Positions 23,211 through 35,252 of a stretch of DNA of 59,030 bases are shown here, in pieces. How positions within the stretch are numbered: position 1 is the stretch's first letter; every line of letters begins with the position of its first letter. This stretch comes from Gnetum montanum. Taxonomy: Eukaryota > Streptophyta > Gnetopsida > Gnetales > Gnetaceae. The DNA is taken from positions 1 through 59,030 of the forward strand of contig MNCI01015020.1 of NCBI GenBank assembly GCA_015680685.1, in the 5' to 3' direction. The notes below the pieces were generated by a model that was given only the letters and a program-made list of their open reading frames with translations, did not search any database and was not told the origin of the DNA. A program made the translations under genes and the position numbers.

Positions 23211-25263
23211 TGAAAGAGGCACCAAGTGTAGACCATACAGTCTAGAAAAATTTCTATCTTATGTGCTGATAGGTTTGCTACATCCTCTAACCTACCCAGA
23301 TTCACACTTGACCCAACTGACAGTCTACCTAAGGACCATGTTAAAAGTTGCCAAAAGTGTTCAGGATGAGAGAAATAGTTCGACAAGTTTTCTCACTGCA
23401 AGACCCACTATGTTACGCTGCATAGCGTAGTAGGCCTTGAGGAGACTGTACAAGGACCCAAGATGCAAGTTGACAACAATTCAGTCCTTCAGGATATTTG
23501 CCCCACTTTATCCTTGAGGCATGAGCAACATGACACAGCAAAAATGTGGAAAATGTCATTAAAAATCCTCTTAACTTAAGTGCTACGCTGTGCTACTCTA
23601 CGCAATGGAGCACAACATAGCAAGGATGCAATCTGATGATACTCCTACTTAGATGGCTCTAATGGAGTAAGCACATTTGTCCATGCTTCAATAGTCAAAC
23701 AGGTTTGCTCTGCTGACACGCCAGGACATGACTAACATTCCATGACAAAACGTTTACAAGATTGAGTTAGGATCCAAGCCAAATTGGGTTCTATGCTATG
23801 CTACATTATGCAGCGTAGTAGAGTATAGTAAGGACAGAACACACGAAGGCCCCTGTACTAAGTGGTTCCAGCAAGAGAATTGCACTTGGCCACACTTCGG
23901 CCTCCAAGACTGACTGTCACACTTCACCCTTAGGCTCCAAGCAAAGTTTCTTGACAAACCATTGCAAATCACACACGAATTCATGCCACAATGGTTGCTA
24001 CATTGTGGTACATTGCATAGTGTAGTGAAAAAACAAAACACCAAAGTGTCCCAACGGTGAACTTAGCAAGTCTCAGGACTTTTCAACATGAAAGACAGGG
24101 TTGCAGTTGCTTGCCCAACCAGGTCTCAATTAGGTATTCTTAGCTTTCAAGCAATATTTCTTTCAAGACTGGAGACTATGCTACACTATGCTATGCAACA
24201 TAGCATAATGTAGCATGCAAGTGTCTACGTTGCACTGATATGATGGATGACATAAACAATGTAATACTTGTGCCGGAGCCCCAAGACATCTTCAGTTAGC
24301 TTCAAAACTTGTTAGCAATGGTCACTCTCATCTTGGCATCCCTTCAAAGGAAAAAATCAGCAAGCTTTCTTTGTTTTGCACCCCCTAACTATACCCAAAG
24401 TTGTTCCTACACTTGACCCTACTCGCAAGAGTAGGGAAGACGTGGTCCTGGAGCACAGGCTCCACTTTACATTCATTGTTGGCATCTTTCCTTGTAAAAA
24501 ATATGACAGTTCACTGGACTCTGGCACATGCAGCAAAAATATTATGATCACAGCATAGCAAGCTCTACATCTAGCATTACACAGTAGCATGGCATAGTCA
24601 TGTTTGCACTCTGTGGAATCTAGGACATGTGGCATCCAAACCATGTGTTATCTCCTGCTCCTGGCCCTATAAATACCCCAGCAAACAATGTTCAAAGGTT
24701 TGGCTTTTGGACTCATCTTTCCTGTGGTTGTCTTCTGGCATTTTTAGCGTGTTTGCATTTTTGAGTATGTTTGAAATTCTAGCATTTTGGCTTCCTGGAA
24801 ATTAGCTGTGATAAGAAGATTGGTAAGTAGAAGGCTCTTGTTAGCAAGCTGTTGACATCAGTTCAAGGAGCTATGACCATATTGCTTCATTACAAACTAT
24901 GATTGTCTGCACTACCATTTTTTATACACCTTCTTCAGTCAAGCAAAGATCAAATCCCTCAATCTTGGGGTAGTGCACTTTCTCACTCACACCTGTTTCA
25001 TTTTTGTATTGCTATTTTCATATTTTGCACTATTCTCCATCAGTTTACATCTAACACTTATCCCTCCTCTTGCACATAATGTCTTTAAAATAATTGTTTA
25101 TGGAAGGTTATTGTACACCGATTAAGTCCCTATTTGATCGACCAAACCGTTTAGGGCACCCCATTTCCGTTTACCCCAGCACAGCCCTCACACGGATCTG
25201 GGGTTAGCTTGTATGCCTGGTAACCTCTCAATGTTCTAGCCACTGACATTTCCACTCGCTACA
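23211..25263 (+). repeat. 3' LTR of element C
   Basis: It aligns with 12854-14346. It contains more motif copies (23405, 23580, 23790, 24000, 24180), a TATA box TATAAATA at 24668-24675, and ends GCTACA at 25263. About 560 bp (23432-24006) are absent from the 5' LTR. The shared end region (24300-25263) is very similar in the two copies apart from scattered C/T and G/A differences. Confidence 0.75.
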
Positions 25264-26100
25264 GTTAAGGTGTATTGATACCTTTCAAATTCTGCAAGCA
25301 TATGAGCAACAGAATTTATAACTCTTAACTAACATCTGATTATTACAAAATTTTATACATATTTAGAAAATTGATGACTAAACTAAACTTGATCCCTAGG
25401 GTCTCCACACAAACATAATTTAATACATCAGTTTCAAAAATCTCAACATAGTAAAATGTCAAAATTCATCAAGTCCTAGGTAAAACTTGATTATGGTATC
25501 GTCCATGGTAATAGTAGCATGTCTTTCTCATTCTATTCATGGTAAATGTAAGTATCCTCATACAGGAAAGCACTATGCTATTGCAAATTTCAAGTTAAAT
25601 CTTTGGAAAGGTTTTCATTTGTATCCATGATTGATTACTCATTTCAAGTTTCAAAACACATCGGCACTGGATACCCCTTTAACATGACAGTTTTGAAACA
25701 ACATCTTATCATCCTATTGTGCTACTTTTCTTATCAAACATATATACAGTATAAAATGATTAAAATACATTATTATTCAAAGTATTGAGAATTTAACAAT
25801 AAACAAACTTCTTCCATTGTTGGCTTTTATTTATTTATTTAATTTTTATAATAACTAGAATCTAATTTGCAATGCATCGTACCACTAGTTTGAAATGCAG
25901 TTTAGAAGAATTTAAATCATGCTATCCAATTTTGTTTAATACATACTAGTGCACTAATAACACTACTTTTCTGTTTAATAAAGAAGATATATCCAATTCA
26001 TGAAATAGACAAAAAATAGAAGCATCTGCAAAAAATAGGAACCCCACCAACATTGCTCACTGCTATTCAAAATCTTTACAAGGAGGTATACATCCAAATC
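25264..26100. other. AT-rich flank between elements C and D
   Basis: No gene or repeat border is seen. This DNA, together with that after 36109, is the target into which element D inserted. Confidence 0.4.
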
Positions 26101-26105
26101 ATAGA

Positions 26106-26928
26106 TGATGAGTCTCATAATTGGGTCCGCGATATCAGAGCCTGCCAAGCAATATCGAACATCTAATGTCGGAACCTGTCTCATTGCTTATAAATAAGAG
26201 ACAAGCACACTTGGTTTGGAAGTAGTAAGTTAGTTTCTTAGTCCCTTACCTGAGCTCTTGTAGTTTTCCCTTTCTAGAGTTAGAATTATTTTTGGGTGTC
26301 TACAGTAGAAGTCATAAAGTGAACGGATCTTTATTCGAGCATTATGTACCTAAACACACCTTGTGTCCAGAAATAAAGACAAACTTTGTGATAAACCTTG
26401 TAACATTCAGAATAGCTTATTTATTGCATTTAATGTTATTTACAGTTATTCAATACTTTCATTAGTTAATTGATGTTTCTTTTATTGATTTTTTAATTTT
26501 CCCAAGTAAGCATACTTAGTACAACCACTTCGAGCATATGTGGAACACTTGGTAACCTAGTAACGATTAGCGTTTGGTAACCCTAGTATTGTTACACTGG
26601 TTCAGGATGTGTACAGAGAGTGGGAACAGATGCTAGTGTTAGGACTACTTAGAGAATAGTTAGCTCGTTAAATTTAATTAGTTAATGTACTTCATTTCTC
26701 TATTTTAAGCACTAGGACCATAAAACATAAAAAGCATAAAAATCATATACCTCAACTTTACTTAACCATACAATTGTGCCTTATAAGTAAGCTTGAGAAG
26801 ACAACGATTGCCTAACCCATCCTTGTTCATAAAGGCGCATAAGAACTTAGTCCTTGCAATTTCGACCGAATCATGCATGAATGCTTGTATTCATATGGTT
26901 GAGCATAGGGGTACCTCGCCACTCATCA
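26106..26928 (+). repeat. 5' LTR of element D
   Basis: Begins TGATGAGTC and ends GCCACTCATCA. TATAAATA at 26189-26196 is the likely promoter. It is homologous to 35253-36104, to 47967-48819 (ends and general design) and, inverted, to 58840-59030. Confidence 0.92.
26189..26196 (+). promoter_or_regulatory. TATA box of element D LTR
   Basis: TATAAATA in GCTTATAAATAAGAG; the 3' LTR has TATAAATA at 35364-35371 in the same position. Confidence 0.6.
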
Positions 26929-26948
26929 TTGGCACTGTGGCTGGGGAC
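26929..26948 (+). promoter_or_regulatory. Primer-binding site, tRNA-Asp type
   Basis: TTGGCACTGTGGCTGGGGA immediately follows the 5' LTR and matches the tRNA-Asp complement used by many Athila/Tat elements except at positions explained by cytosine deamination on either strand. Confidence 0.65.
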
Positions 26949-27065
26949 TTTGTTGTTTGTGCACTAATTAGAACTTAAGAATATTCCCATCGTTGGAATG
27001 AACCCTTAAGGTTGGTTATCCTACAATCATTGAAAAAAGAAGTATTGCATACTAAATAATTAATT

Positions 27066-29650
27066 ATGTCTTCTTCTTCTTATGAGAGTGCTTCACTACC
27101 TAGGTCTGACACCATGAACAATCAAAGGTGAAGTACACATGATGATCTGTCAATGCCCTAATAGTTTTGCTTGGTATATGCTCATCCTGATGAATATATA
27201 TAGACTTTACCTTTATCCTTCACTAGGATAAACAACTGCATTGGCATGACTTAGAGGGTAACATAGTGTTACCTCCTGATCGCTCAATCCCAATCATGCT
27301 TCTTCGTGCTCTCACACGAATTGGTATGCAGCACTTACAGATAGAATACATTGTGCATGAACATGACTCAAGAAAGTATCAACCCATGAAGGAACAACTT
27401 CAAAGGGACCTACAATAAGAGAGACATTACAAATCTATGAAGGGGAAGTCATCTCAGGATGTCTTGTATGTCATAATTGGAAGTGAGGATGGTGAACCTA
27501 CCTTAGAAGGTCTTCCACAAAATGATGTTCCTCCTATTGACTTTGGTCAAGGGGTTGTGTATCAAAACCTTCACTCAACTATCCATAACCTAGATTCTGG
27601 TACCAATGGACACAAAGGGTCCAAAAAAGGAACACAAATATGTGACAAGGATGGACATTCTGATTGTAACCATGATCGAGGCCATGANTACGTGACAAGG
27701 ATGGACATTCTGATTGTAACCATGATCGAGGCCATGACCACCAAAGAGAAGGCAGTAAGCACCGTCATGGTACCAGTCCTTCTTATTTACCTTCATCATC
27801 TCCTTCCCCCTCTCCTTTGGGATTAGAATGTAGCCGCTAAGGAAGAGACCCTAAGGATAATGATAAGAGAAATAGAGATCATAGAAAAAATAGTCAAGAA
27901 AGGGAACGAGGGAATTCTAGAGAAACACATCATGAAATAAGGGAGAGTACGGAACAACATAGGCATCATAGACACCATAGACAGTATGACCATGATGAAC
28001 CCCTGCTCACCACCCGAAGTATGTTAAATATAACTAAGGCTATTAGGATGCCAACAAGGCACTAGAAGGATAGTAGGATAAAAAGATTAGACATGAACAA
28101 CATCCCATGATTTGAAGGGGGATATAACACTGATCCTCAAAACCTTTCGCAAGCATTTCATGATGCATGTGCCTTCCAAAACATAGAAAATGAGTGGAAA
28201 AAACTAAAGTTGTTGCCACAGAGACTGATCAAGAAAGTAGAAAGCTGGTACTGATCCTTAGAACTAGAATCTATTCACCAATATGTTACCATGTTAGAGC
28301 TATTCAATGATAAATATCAAACGTACTCCTGAATGTCCAACCTACGTAAGCAAATCCAAGGATGAAAATGAGGACACAAACCCTTGGATGCCACCATGGA
28401 TTAATATTATGCATTATTACATCGTTGCCCCAACCATGATTACTCACAAAGGGAACAACTATGTCATCTCGTAGATGGGCTTAGGTACGAAACCTGAAGA
28501 ACCCTTGGGACTTATGCCCAAGGAAGGCTATCTGACCTTAGGGCCCATCAAATAGAAAGATTGTTGGAGCAAGTTGCCAAGGAGGAAGGTGAGTTAAGGA
28601 AAAGAGAAAGTGTGGAGGAATACAACAGAGATCCTTCCCTCTGAAAGAAGAAAGTTAGATTTTGTGAGGATGAAGAGGAGTCATCACTCAAATAGAAGGT
28701 GAATAGGAAGACTTTTCCTATTCAAAAATTTACATTAGAAGTATCAACAAAGGTAGATAAAATGTGAAACTCCCTAGATGATAAATTTCAAACCATTCTA
28801 AAAATAGTAGATGAGTCTAGAGAACAAAGTAGTGACCGTGAGAGAAGAAAAAAGAGAGAAGTTAAATATGCATGTAACAAGGGTAAAGGTAAAGTTGCTA
28901 TCATTGAAGAGGTTGTGGATTCAGACACAAATAATGATGGCAGATGTGAGATATGCTAATATGACCATTCTAAAGGATGTTTCCCAGTAGTATCACATCT
29001 ACAAAGAGTCTGGGGTGTATGCACTAAACCCACGATTATGCAGACGAAAAACACCCCGAAAGTTACCTTATCCTCAAGGTAAAACAAGGCAGTTCCACCA
29101 ACCCTTGACATATTATCCAAGTGGAACTCCACCACAATAAAATGAATAGTATCAATAGTGGCAACACCCATAATCATGGGGAATGCACTACGACGTCAAC
29201 AGTACCCTTATTGTTAACCTAACCCATACAAATACTACGTGTAGCAACCAATCTCTCCACATGACTCTACAAGTCATGTTGCTCCTTAGCCTCACTACCA
29301 GATGCACGAGTACTCTAGAACTCCTTCTCCTAGGGGTGACTTTCCATAGACATACTATCCTTCTCATCCAACTACACCTCTTCCACCCTTAGCTCCATTC
29401 CCACCTACTCCAACTATGCAGGGTGAGCTCCCTACCCAATAGTAGCAACGTAATGCTACAAGGGCTATCAATCCTCAACCTACTATTGGTTTAGACAACT
29501 ACACAAAGAAGAGACCTTTCTTTAGAACCAATAGTCCAACCAAGTCCTTACAACCACAAGCAGCTAATCCTCCAAATGCCTCACCACCATTTGAATCTTC
29601 AGAGCTTCCTTCGAACCAAAATTCGCATCCCACACACATGGTCATGTTGA
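27066..29650 (+). pseudogene. Gag polyprotein of element D
   Basis: An ATG at 27066 opens MSSSSYESASLPRSDTMNN. Later parts include LPPDRSIPIMLLRALTRIGM (27270-27340) and a His/Arg/Asp-rich basic region (27590-27990). The conserved gag start follows: IKRLDMNNIP, FEGGYNTDPQNLSQAFHDA, FQNIENEWK (28080-28210). Charged helical segments follow (28560-28880), then CEIC and a short Cys/His remnant (28945-28975). The same design recurs on the minus strand at 51600-52900. A 49-bp direct duplication across the n at 27688 breaks the frame, and reading continues in frame if the two copies are one. Multiple TAG/TAA codons make it inactive. Confidence 0.7.
27639..27737. other. Single-n join with 49-bp duplicated contig ends
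   Basis: 27639-27687 and 27689-27737 are the same 49 bases with one mismatch (T/C), separated only by n at 27688. This is most simply two contig ends that overlap but were not merged. Confidence 0.8.
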
Positions 29651-29763
29651 CTCATGTCGCCACTGATTAGATTAAAGTTGGCCATCTTCTTAGGAAATTC
29701 TCTGACCCGAGAAGTCCTCTTATATATTAACAAATTTCTGGGAATGAGGCTCGCAAAGATCTT

Positions 29764-30138
29764 TTGGATTTAGGTTCTGGTGTTAACTTAATCTCTCAAG
29801 AAATGTATAAAGCCTGGAACCTGCCACCACTAAAAAAGAGTAACATTCATTTAGAGTTGTCCAACCAGTTCATCACTATCCCACTAGGGCTAGTGAAGGA
29901 CATTGTTACCACTATTTGTGGGTGGTCGTATCTAGCCGATTTCCTATTCATTCAAGTCAATAATGGTAAGGGGGACTTCCTAATCATTATAGGAAGAGCA
30001 TGGCTAAGCATAATTGATGCGTGCCTAGGAATACATGATATTTCCCTAGATATATTAAAAGAAAATACATTTGGAAAGATCAAGAAAAAGAAAGTTCCAT
30101 GCATCGCATACAGTGATACAGGGTGTAATTGGGTGTAG
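29764..30138 (+). pseudogene. Aspartic protease of element D
   Basis: The frame (preceded by GNEARKDLL) carries DLGSGVNLISQEMYKAWNL, the protease active site in the D-x-G-S/A-x-x-N-L form of Athila/Tat elements (usually DLGASVNLLP). IIIGRAWLSIIDACLGIHD near the end matches the ILGRPFLxTxxAxIDV motif. The frame is open for 124 codons, then ends in a short unrelated tail. It would cleave the Gag-Pol precursor. Confidence 0.75.
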
Positions 30139-30399
30139 AAGTCCTAGTTTGTACAACATTTAACATTTCCTACATGCAACTAGTGTGCACAAATAACTAA
30201 TATACAAAGATGCCTGTATGTAATAGCCACAAGATAGGAAGGCACCCACTGGCTAACAACTGACCAAGAGAGTAATTCAACTATATGCATGGAACCAACT
30301 GAGAGCTTGACTTGCACCAATATTGATAGCATAGATACACTAGAGCAAGTCCATCGCCAACTTCCAAGCCTTGACATCGAAAATATCAACTAGAGAAAG

Positions 30400-31300
30400 T
30401 TGGAAATCCTTGAAAAGTTTAAGCAAGAGCCCCTTGAGTTAAAACCATTTCCCATTGATATGGAATACACATTTCTCAAGAATGGAAAATTAGTAATTAT
30501 TAATACTAAGCTTACTCCTCAACAAAAGGAAAGACTGTTGAAGATACTAAACAAATGGTCGAAAGCCTTTGCTTGGTTATATCTCAAATTAACTGAAATA
30601 GATCCTAGGATATGCCAACATAGAATTTACACTGACCCCTCCATGAAGCCTCAACAACAACTGCAAAGGTGATTGAACCCAAAGCTTAAGCAAGTGGTTA
30701 AAGAAGAAATTGAACAACTCCTAAAAGCCAGGTTCATCTAACCTATTCCTGACAGTGAATGGGTTAGTCTGTTAGTTATTGTACCTAAAAAGGGAGGTAA
30801 ATGGAGGGTGTGTATAGACTTGAGTCTACTGAACATGGAAACACTTAAAGACCATTTCCCATTGTCATTCATCGACCAAGTCTTAGATACCATTGCAGGG
30901 CATTGTTATTATAGTTTTATAGATGGTTACAGTGGGTATAATCAAATTCAAATAGCCCTAGAAGACTAACCCAAGACTACATTCATGAGTCCTTAGGGGA
31001 CATTTGCATATAGATAGATGCCATTTGGCTTGTGCAATGCCCTTGTAATATTTCAACGTTTGGTCCTAAGCTTATTTCAGCAGCAAATAGGAAATGGTGT
31101 GGAGGTTTTCATGGACAATTTCTCCACCTACAGAGCGGACTTTGAACAAGAATTGGACCAATTAGAGCAAGTACAAAAATTATGTGTTGAAACCAACTTA
31201 AGGCTCAATTGGCAAAAAAAGCCATTTAATGGTCCAAGAAGGCATTCTATTAGGGCATATGATTTCACAAACAGGGATAGAGGTAGATCCTAAAAAGATT
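30400..31300 (+). pseudogene. Reverse transcriptase of element D
   Basis: The domain begins with a spacer and LTPQQKERLLKILNKWSKAF. Fingers and palm motifs follow: VPKKGGKWRVCIDLSLLN (30780), HFPLSFIDQVLDTIAGH (30850), YYSFIDGYSGYNQI (30910, palm Asp kept), MPFGLCNALVIFQR (31018) and VFMDNFSTY (31100). The last is the active-site box, normally FMDDFSVY: the second catalytic Asp is Asn, a G-to-A change, so the enzyme would be dead even without its stops (TGA at 30670, TAA at 30741 and 30967, TAG codons near 31000). ETNLRLNWQKKPF follows as usual. Confidence 0.85.
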
Positions 31301-31379
31301 AAAGTCATCTAAGGAATTACTCATCAACCTGAAACTATAAAAGATATTTGATCATTCCTTGGACATACTGGTTATTATA

Positions 31380-31880
31380 GACGCTTCATAGAGAACTTTT
31401 CAAAGGATGAAAAACCATTGGTAGAATTAACGAAGAAGGATGTACCTTTTGAATGGACTAGAGAATGTCAACTAGCTTTTCAAACCTTGAAATAGAAGCT
31501 CATAGAAACACCCATTCTACAAGCTTCTAACTAGTCTAGACCATTCCATATAGCACTGTACTTACATAGTTAGATGACCAAAAATGTCCCTACTACATTC
31601 ACTGTGCAAGTCAAAGTATTGCTGGTACACAACTCAACTACATCACAATAAAAAGATAGTTAATGGTTGTGGTGTTTGCACTAGAAAAATTTAGGTACTA
31701 TATATTGGGCTATAAGATATTTGTACACACAGATCATAGTGCAATATGGTTCCTAATGAATAAACCAATGGTGAGCCCTCACATCATACGATGACTCATG
31801 ATCTTATAAGAGTTCGATCTTACGATGATCGATCGTAAAGGCACCGAGAATGTTGTTGCTAATCATTTATCTCAGTTACG
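31380..31880 (+). pseudogene. RNase H region of element D
   Basis: Readable pieces: [20 protein letters not shown] and CQLAFQTLK (31395-31490), then LIETPILQASN, matching the connection between RT and RNase H in gypsy elements. FRYY-like text and a TDHSAI-type segment lie near 31690-31740. The RNase H frame changes several times and stops are frequent. Confidence 0.65.
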
Positions 31881-32129
31881 ATGGAACAACAAAAAGGATA
31901 AATATCCAATTGTTGACCATTTCCTTGATTAAGTCCTCTTTGCAGGTGTAATAAAAAATTAGTTAACCACCAATACAAATTGGTATAGTATCATTCATAC
32001 CTAACTTCTCAAAAAAGAAACACCACAAGGGTTTGACTTTAAGAAGAAATAATAGTTTCTTCACTAAGCTAAATATTTCATGGAAATCAATGGACACTTT
32101 TATAAGGTATGTTTTGATGGCTTGGTCTG

Positions 32130-33060
32130 GTGGTGTGTTCCTGATGTAGATCAATTATGAGTTCTACAAGATGCTCATGAGGGACCTTGTGGGGGTCATT
32201 ATGCTGGGAGATGAAAAACCATTAAAATATTACTTGCAAGATATTATTGGCCTACATTGTTCTAGGATGCTCATCACTTTGTCCAATCTTGTGAGCACTG
32301 CCAATGCTATGGGGGAATGACTACTAGAATGGAGGGTCCACAACAATGGATTCAACCTTTAGAACCCTTTGACATATGGGGTATTGATTTTATGGGGCCT
32401 ATTACACGAATGTCCAATGGAAAATCCTACATTGTTGTTGCTGTTAAATATTTTACAAAGTGGGCAGAAGCAACCATTGTTACAGACTGTACATCATCCA
32501 TCCCTGCACAATTTATTCAACAAAAAATTGTAAACAAGTTTGGCATGCCTCATGCACTTATTTTTGACAATGATACACATTTTATAGCTGTGACTTTTTG
32601 AAAGTTGATGCAATGCTTAGGAGTTGAGCATAAATTGACTACACCATATCATCCTCAAGCAAATGGTCAAGCTAAAGTCACCAATAGGAAAATCACATGA
32701 ATCTTGATGAGAACCATTAGCAAGTATAGGCAAGATTGGAGCACCAAACTAAACAGTGCTCTTTGGGCGTACTACTCCACATGAAAAATCCCTATAGGCT
32801 ACTCTTCCTATGAGTTAGTGTACAGTAAACTTCCAACACTTCCTATCCAAGCTAAGCTCCATACACTATCTACAGCATGTGACCTCAACCTTGACCTCAA
32901 TCTAGCACAAAAAGAATAGTTAATGAACCTTAACTTGCTAGATGAAAATTGATTAGCCATCCTATCCTCCAATGAACTACACAAGGCCTTTAACAAGCAA
33001 TGTCATGACCTAAGGATTAGAAAAGTTAGATACCAACCAGAAGATAAGGTTCTGTATTGG
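32130..33060 (+). pseudogene. Integrase of element D
   Basis: The N-terminal HHCC zinc domain is readable: AHEGPCGGHYAGR ... CEHCQCYGGM (32170-32320). The catalytic core follows with WGIDFMGPITRMSNGKSY (first Asp, 32380), HALIFDNDTHF (second Asp, 32550) and TPYHPQANGQAKVTNRKIT (32640-32690). In active integrases the third acidic residue falls at GQVE; here it is Lys (GAA to AAA), so the DDE triad is lost. WSTKLNSALWAYYST and YELVYSKLPTLPI follow as in other plant gypsy integrases. Several stops interrupt it. Confidence 0.85.
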
Positions 33061-33099
33061 AATCCCACACATGTGCCACAACAAACTAAATTTCAAATG

Positions 33100-35250
33100 C
33101 TATGGGAAGAACCTTATAAACCCAAAATCTTGGAACTCTACTATTCCTTTTGGACCTTATAAACCAACTGGACTTTATAAACCAATTCCTTCAAGGGCCA
33201 TGATTATCTATAAACCAAAAATCTTGGGAAGAAAATTATTAGTCAACATCTAGCAAACCAAACTTTTCCATGAGCCTAAAATAGCTAGTACTAATACTAC
33301 CTCTGTTGATGGACAACTCTACTCATTATTTTGGATCTCCTCCTTCCAACTCTAACCATTCTGAGCTCTCAATTTCTTTTGTATTTTTTATTTTACATAG
33401 TTTTCATATTTACTTATTTTTGTTTTATACCATCGTTAATATTTTTTACTATTTCTTTATTTGATTATTCTCACTCATCACATAATAAGTGCTCACGATT
33501 GTGGGTTGGACTATAATAGCATTAATTGCTAATGTTTGGTTTTTACCTTTGACTTTCAATGTTGATGCTAAGATATGGTTCTTTTGATAAACAGGAAATG
33601 AGTCCATGTCATCCATTCATCTATTCAACTCTATGGTCTCCCTTGGTTTTGGAACTGTACTATTCCTTTTCCTAAATAAACTTTTTAATGAATTGGTGGC
33701 TTGATATTCTTCAACCCAAGGAAAGATTCAAATGGATTGAAAAGGGTGTGACTTCAAGGGGATTTGACGCATTTGTGCTAGATATTCTCTTGGGTACTTG
33801 GATGTTTTTCATTAAGTCTTCCACCATTCTACTATTGACTAATATTAGGAATTTGAATAAATCAAATAAGTCCTTGCATGGTGTGGTTCTCATGCACAAA
33901 AAAAACAACTGATGAGAATTCAAAGCACACCCCTTAGACATAATAATGAAACACGGGCTACAAGCACTAGTTATGGCTTTGGAAAGATATGTTACCCATG
34001 CCTGAAGGTTCCCTCTAACTAAGGCCCTTTCTTGCTTCCTGCTCTTCTATTCTTTCTCTTTTTGGAATGGTGGTTGCCTTGTGAATGCATTCTCATTGCT
34101 TCAGAAGGATGGGTTGGTCGAATGTGTTGGTGCAAGCTCACTGGATGTGATTGGTTTGCATCTGGATTTGGACTGAATTTTATTAAGTCACCTTAACTAC
34201 ATAATACACAAGGGACTTTACACAACCTTGATTTTGGAATTCCATTGCATTCTCTCTTCTTCTTCCATATTTCTTCCCATATTCAACCTCATTGTTGGTT
34301 TTACGATTAGTCTATTTTTTGGTTGACTCATTCTTATTCTTTGGTAAACTCTTGTGGGTAAGTTCTTAACTGGTGCTTCTAGATGTCATTCCTAGAGCCT
34401 ACGGACTCTTTGGTTTGTGTTGTCAGGGCATAAACTAGCATGAACCTACTTTGGGGAGGACCCACTGGCTTTCCTTTTTGGGTGCAATTATTAAGTTCTT
34501 TTTCTTAAACATTTCTTGCAATCACCTATTTCTTGTCTCATCCCATCTATGACATCTTTTTTTCTCTACCCTTATATTCCTTTTTATTGACTTCACTATT
34601 TTTATTTCTCTAATCTTCCTTGTTCTTTTGTTTTCTATACTATTGCTACCAGAGGTTTGCTCTTAGTCGTGGGGGCCTTGTCACAAATTTTTCAATTTCA
34701 TTACTTATCTCACCCCTACACCTTGGGTAGTTACTAGTTACAAACCTCTAACTCAATATCTTCCATACCCACAACCTATCCAATGTCCTTCACATTGAGG
34801 CAAGGTATCAATTGCATTATGTCTTATATATCCTTGCTAATTCATGATTGTGTTGTGTGTATAGATGACGATTGCACGAATGATGGACTAGGAGAGGAGG
34901 GGGAACTTAGGATGGACTGGAGTTGGAGCATTTATGCAAGGAACATGCTTCATCATATGGCCATGAATGAACAATGGTGTGCACAATTTCAACAACAGCA
35001 GCAACGCACCTCATTTTATTTCCTCTCTCTCTCTTCAAGCTATCAAATGAAGGTCTAAATGTCATTTATGTATAGTGTTCACCATAATGGTTATGAACAC
35101 CAATGTTGTAATATGTTTGTCAATCTGTTGACTAGGCACTTTGAGTCTATCATCCCATGTCACTATCAAATTGGCATTCAGTCAATAATCCCATACCTTC
35201 CCAATATTTTGTAAGGAACTTGAGGATGAGTTTTCATTTAGTCATGGAGG
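33100..35250 (+). other. 3' non-coding region of element D
   Basis: After integrase there are about 2.1 kb without a recognised gene. Repeated TTATAAACCAA-like words lie at 33105-33220. Short open frames (33331-33516, hydrophobic; 33688-33912; 34783-35058 with a Gln run) have no known counterpart that I recognise. Long post-integrase spacers are usual in Tat-like elements. The region ends in the purine-rich tract before the 3' LTR. Confidence 0.6.
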
Positions 35251-35252
35251 TA

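Larger units (their letters stand above)
12854..25263 (+). mobile_element. Element C: large LTR element with gag-protease and no recognisable pol
   Basis: Two homologous LTRs (12854-14346 and 23211-25263) enclose a primer-site-like sequence, gag (14701-17603), protease (17637-18398), a repeat zone (18530-19066) and an antisense spliced gene (19236-22704). I found no RT, RNase H or integrase motif between protease and the 3' LTR on either strand. The order gag then protease and the CxYHxxxGHxTDD motif in gag fit the Ty3/gypsy Tat-like group. LTR starts are set at TGAAAGAGGC in both copies and ends at GCTACA. The 3' LTR start lacks a clear polypurine tract and the flanks show no clear target duplication, so the outer borders may be truncated or slightly off. 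A single n at 22705 breaks the element. Confidence 0.75.
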
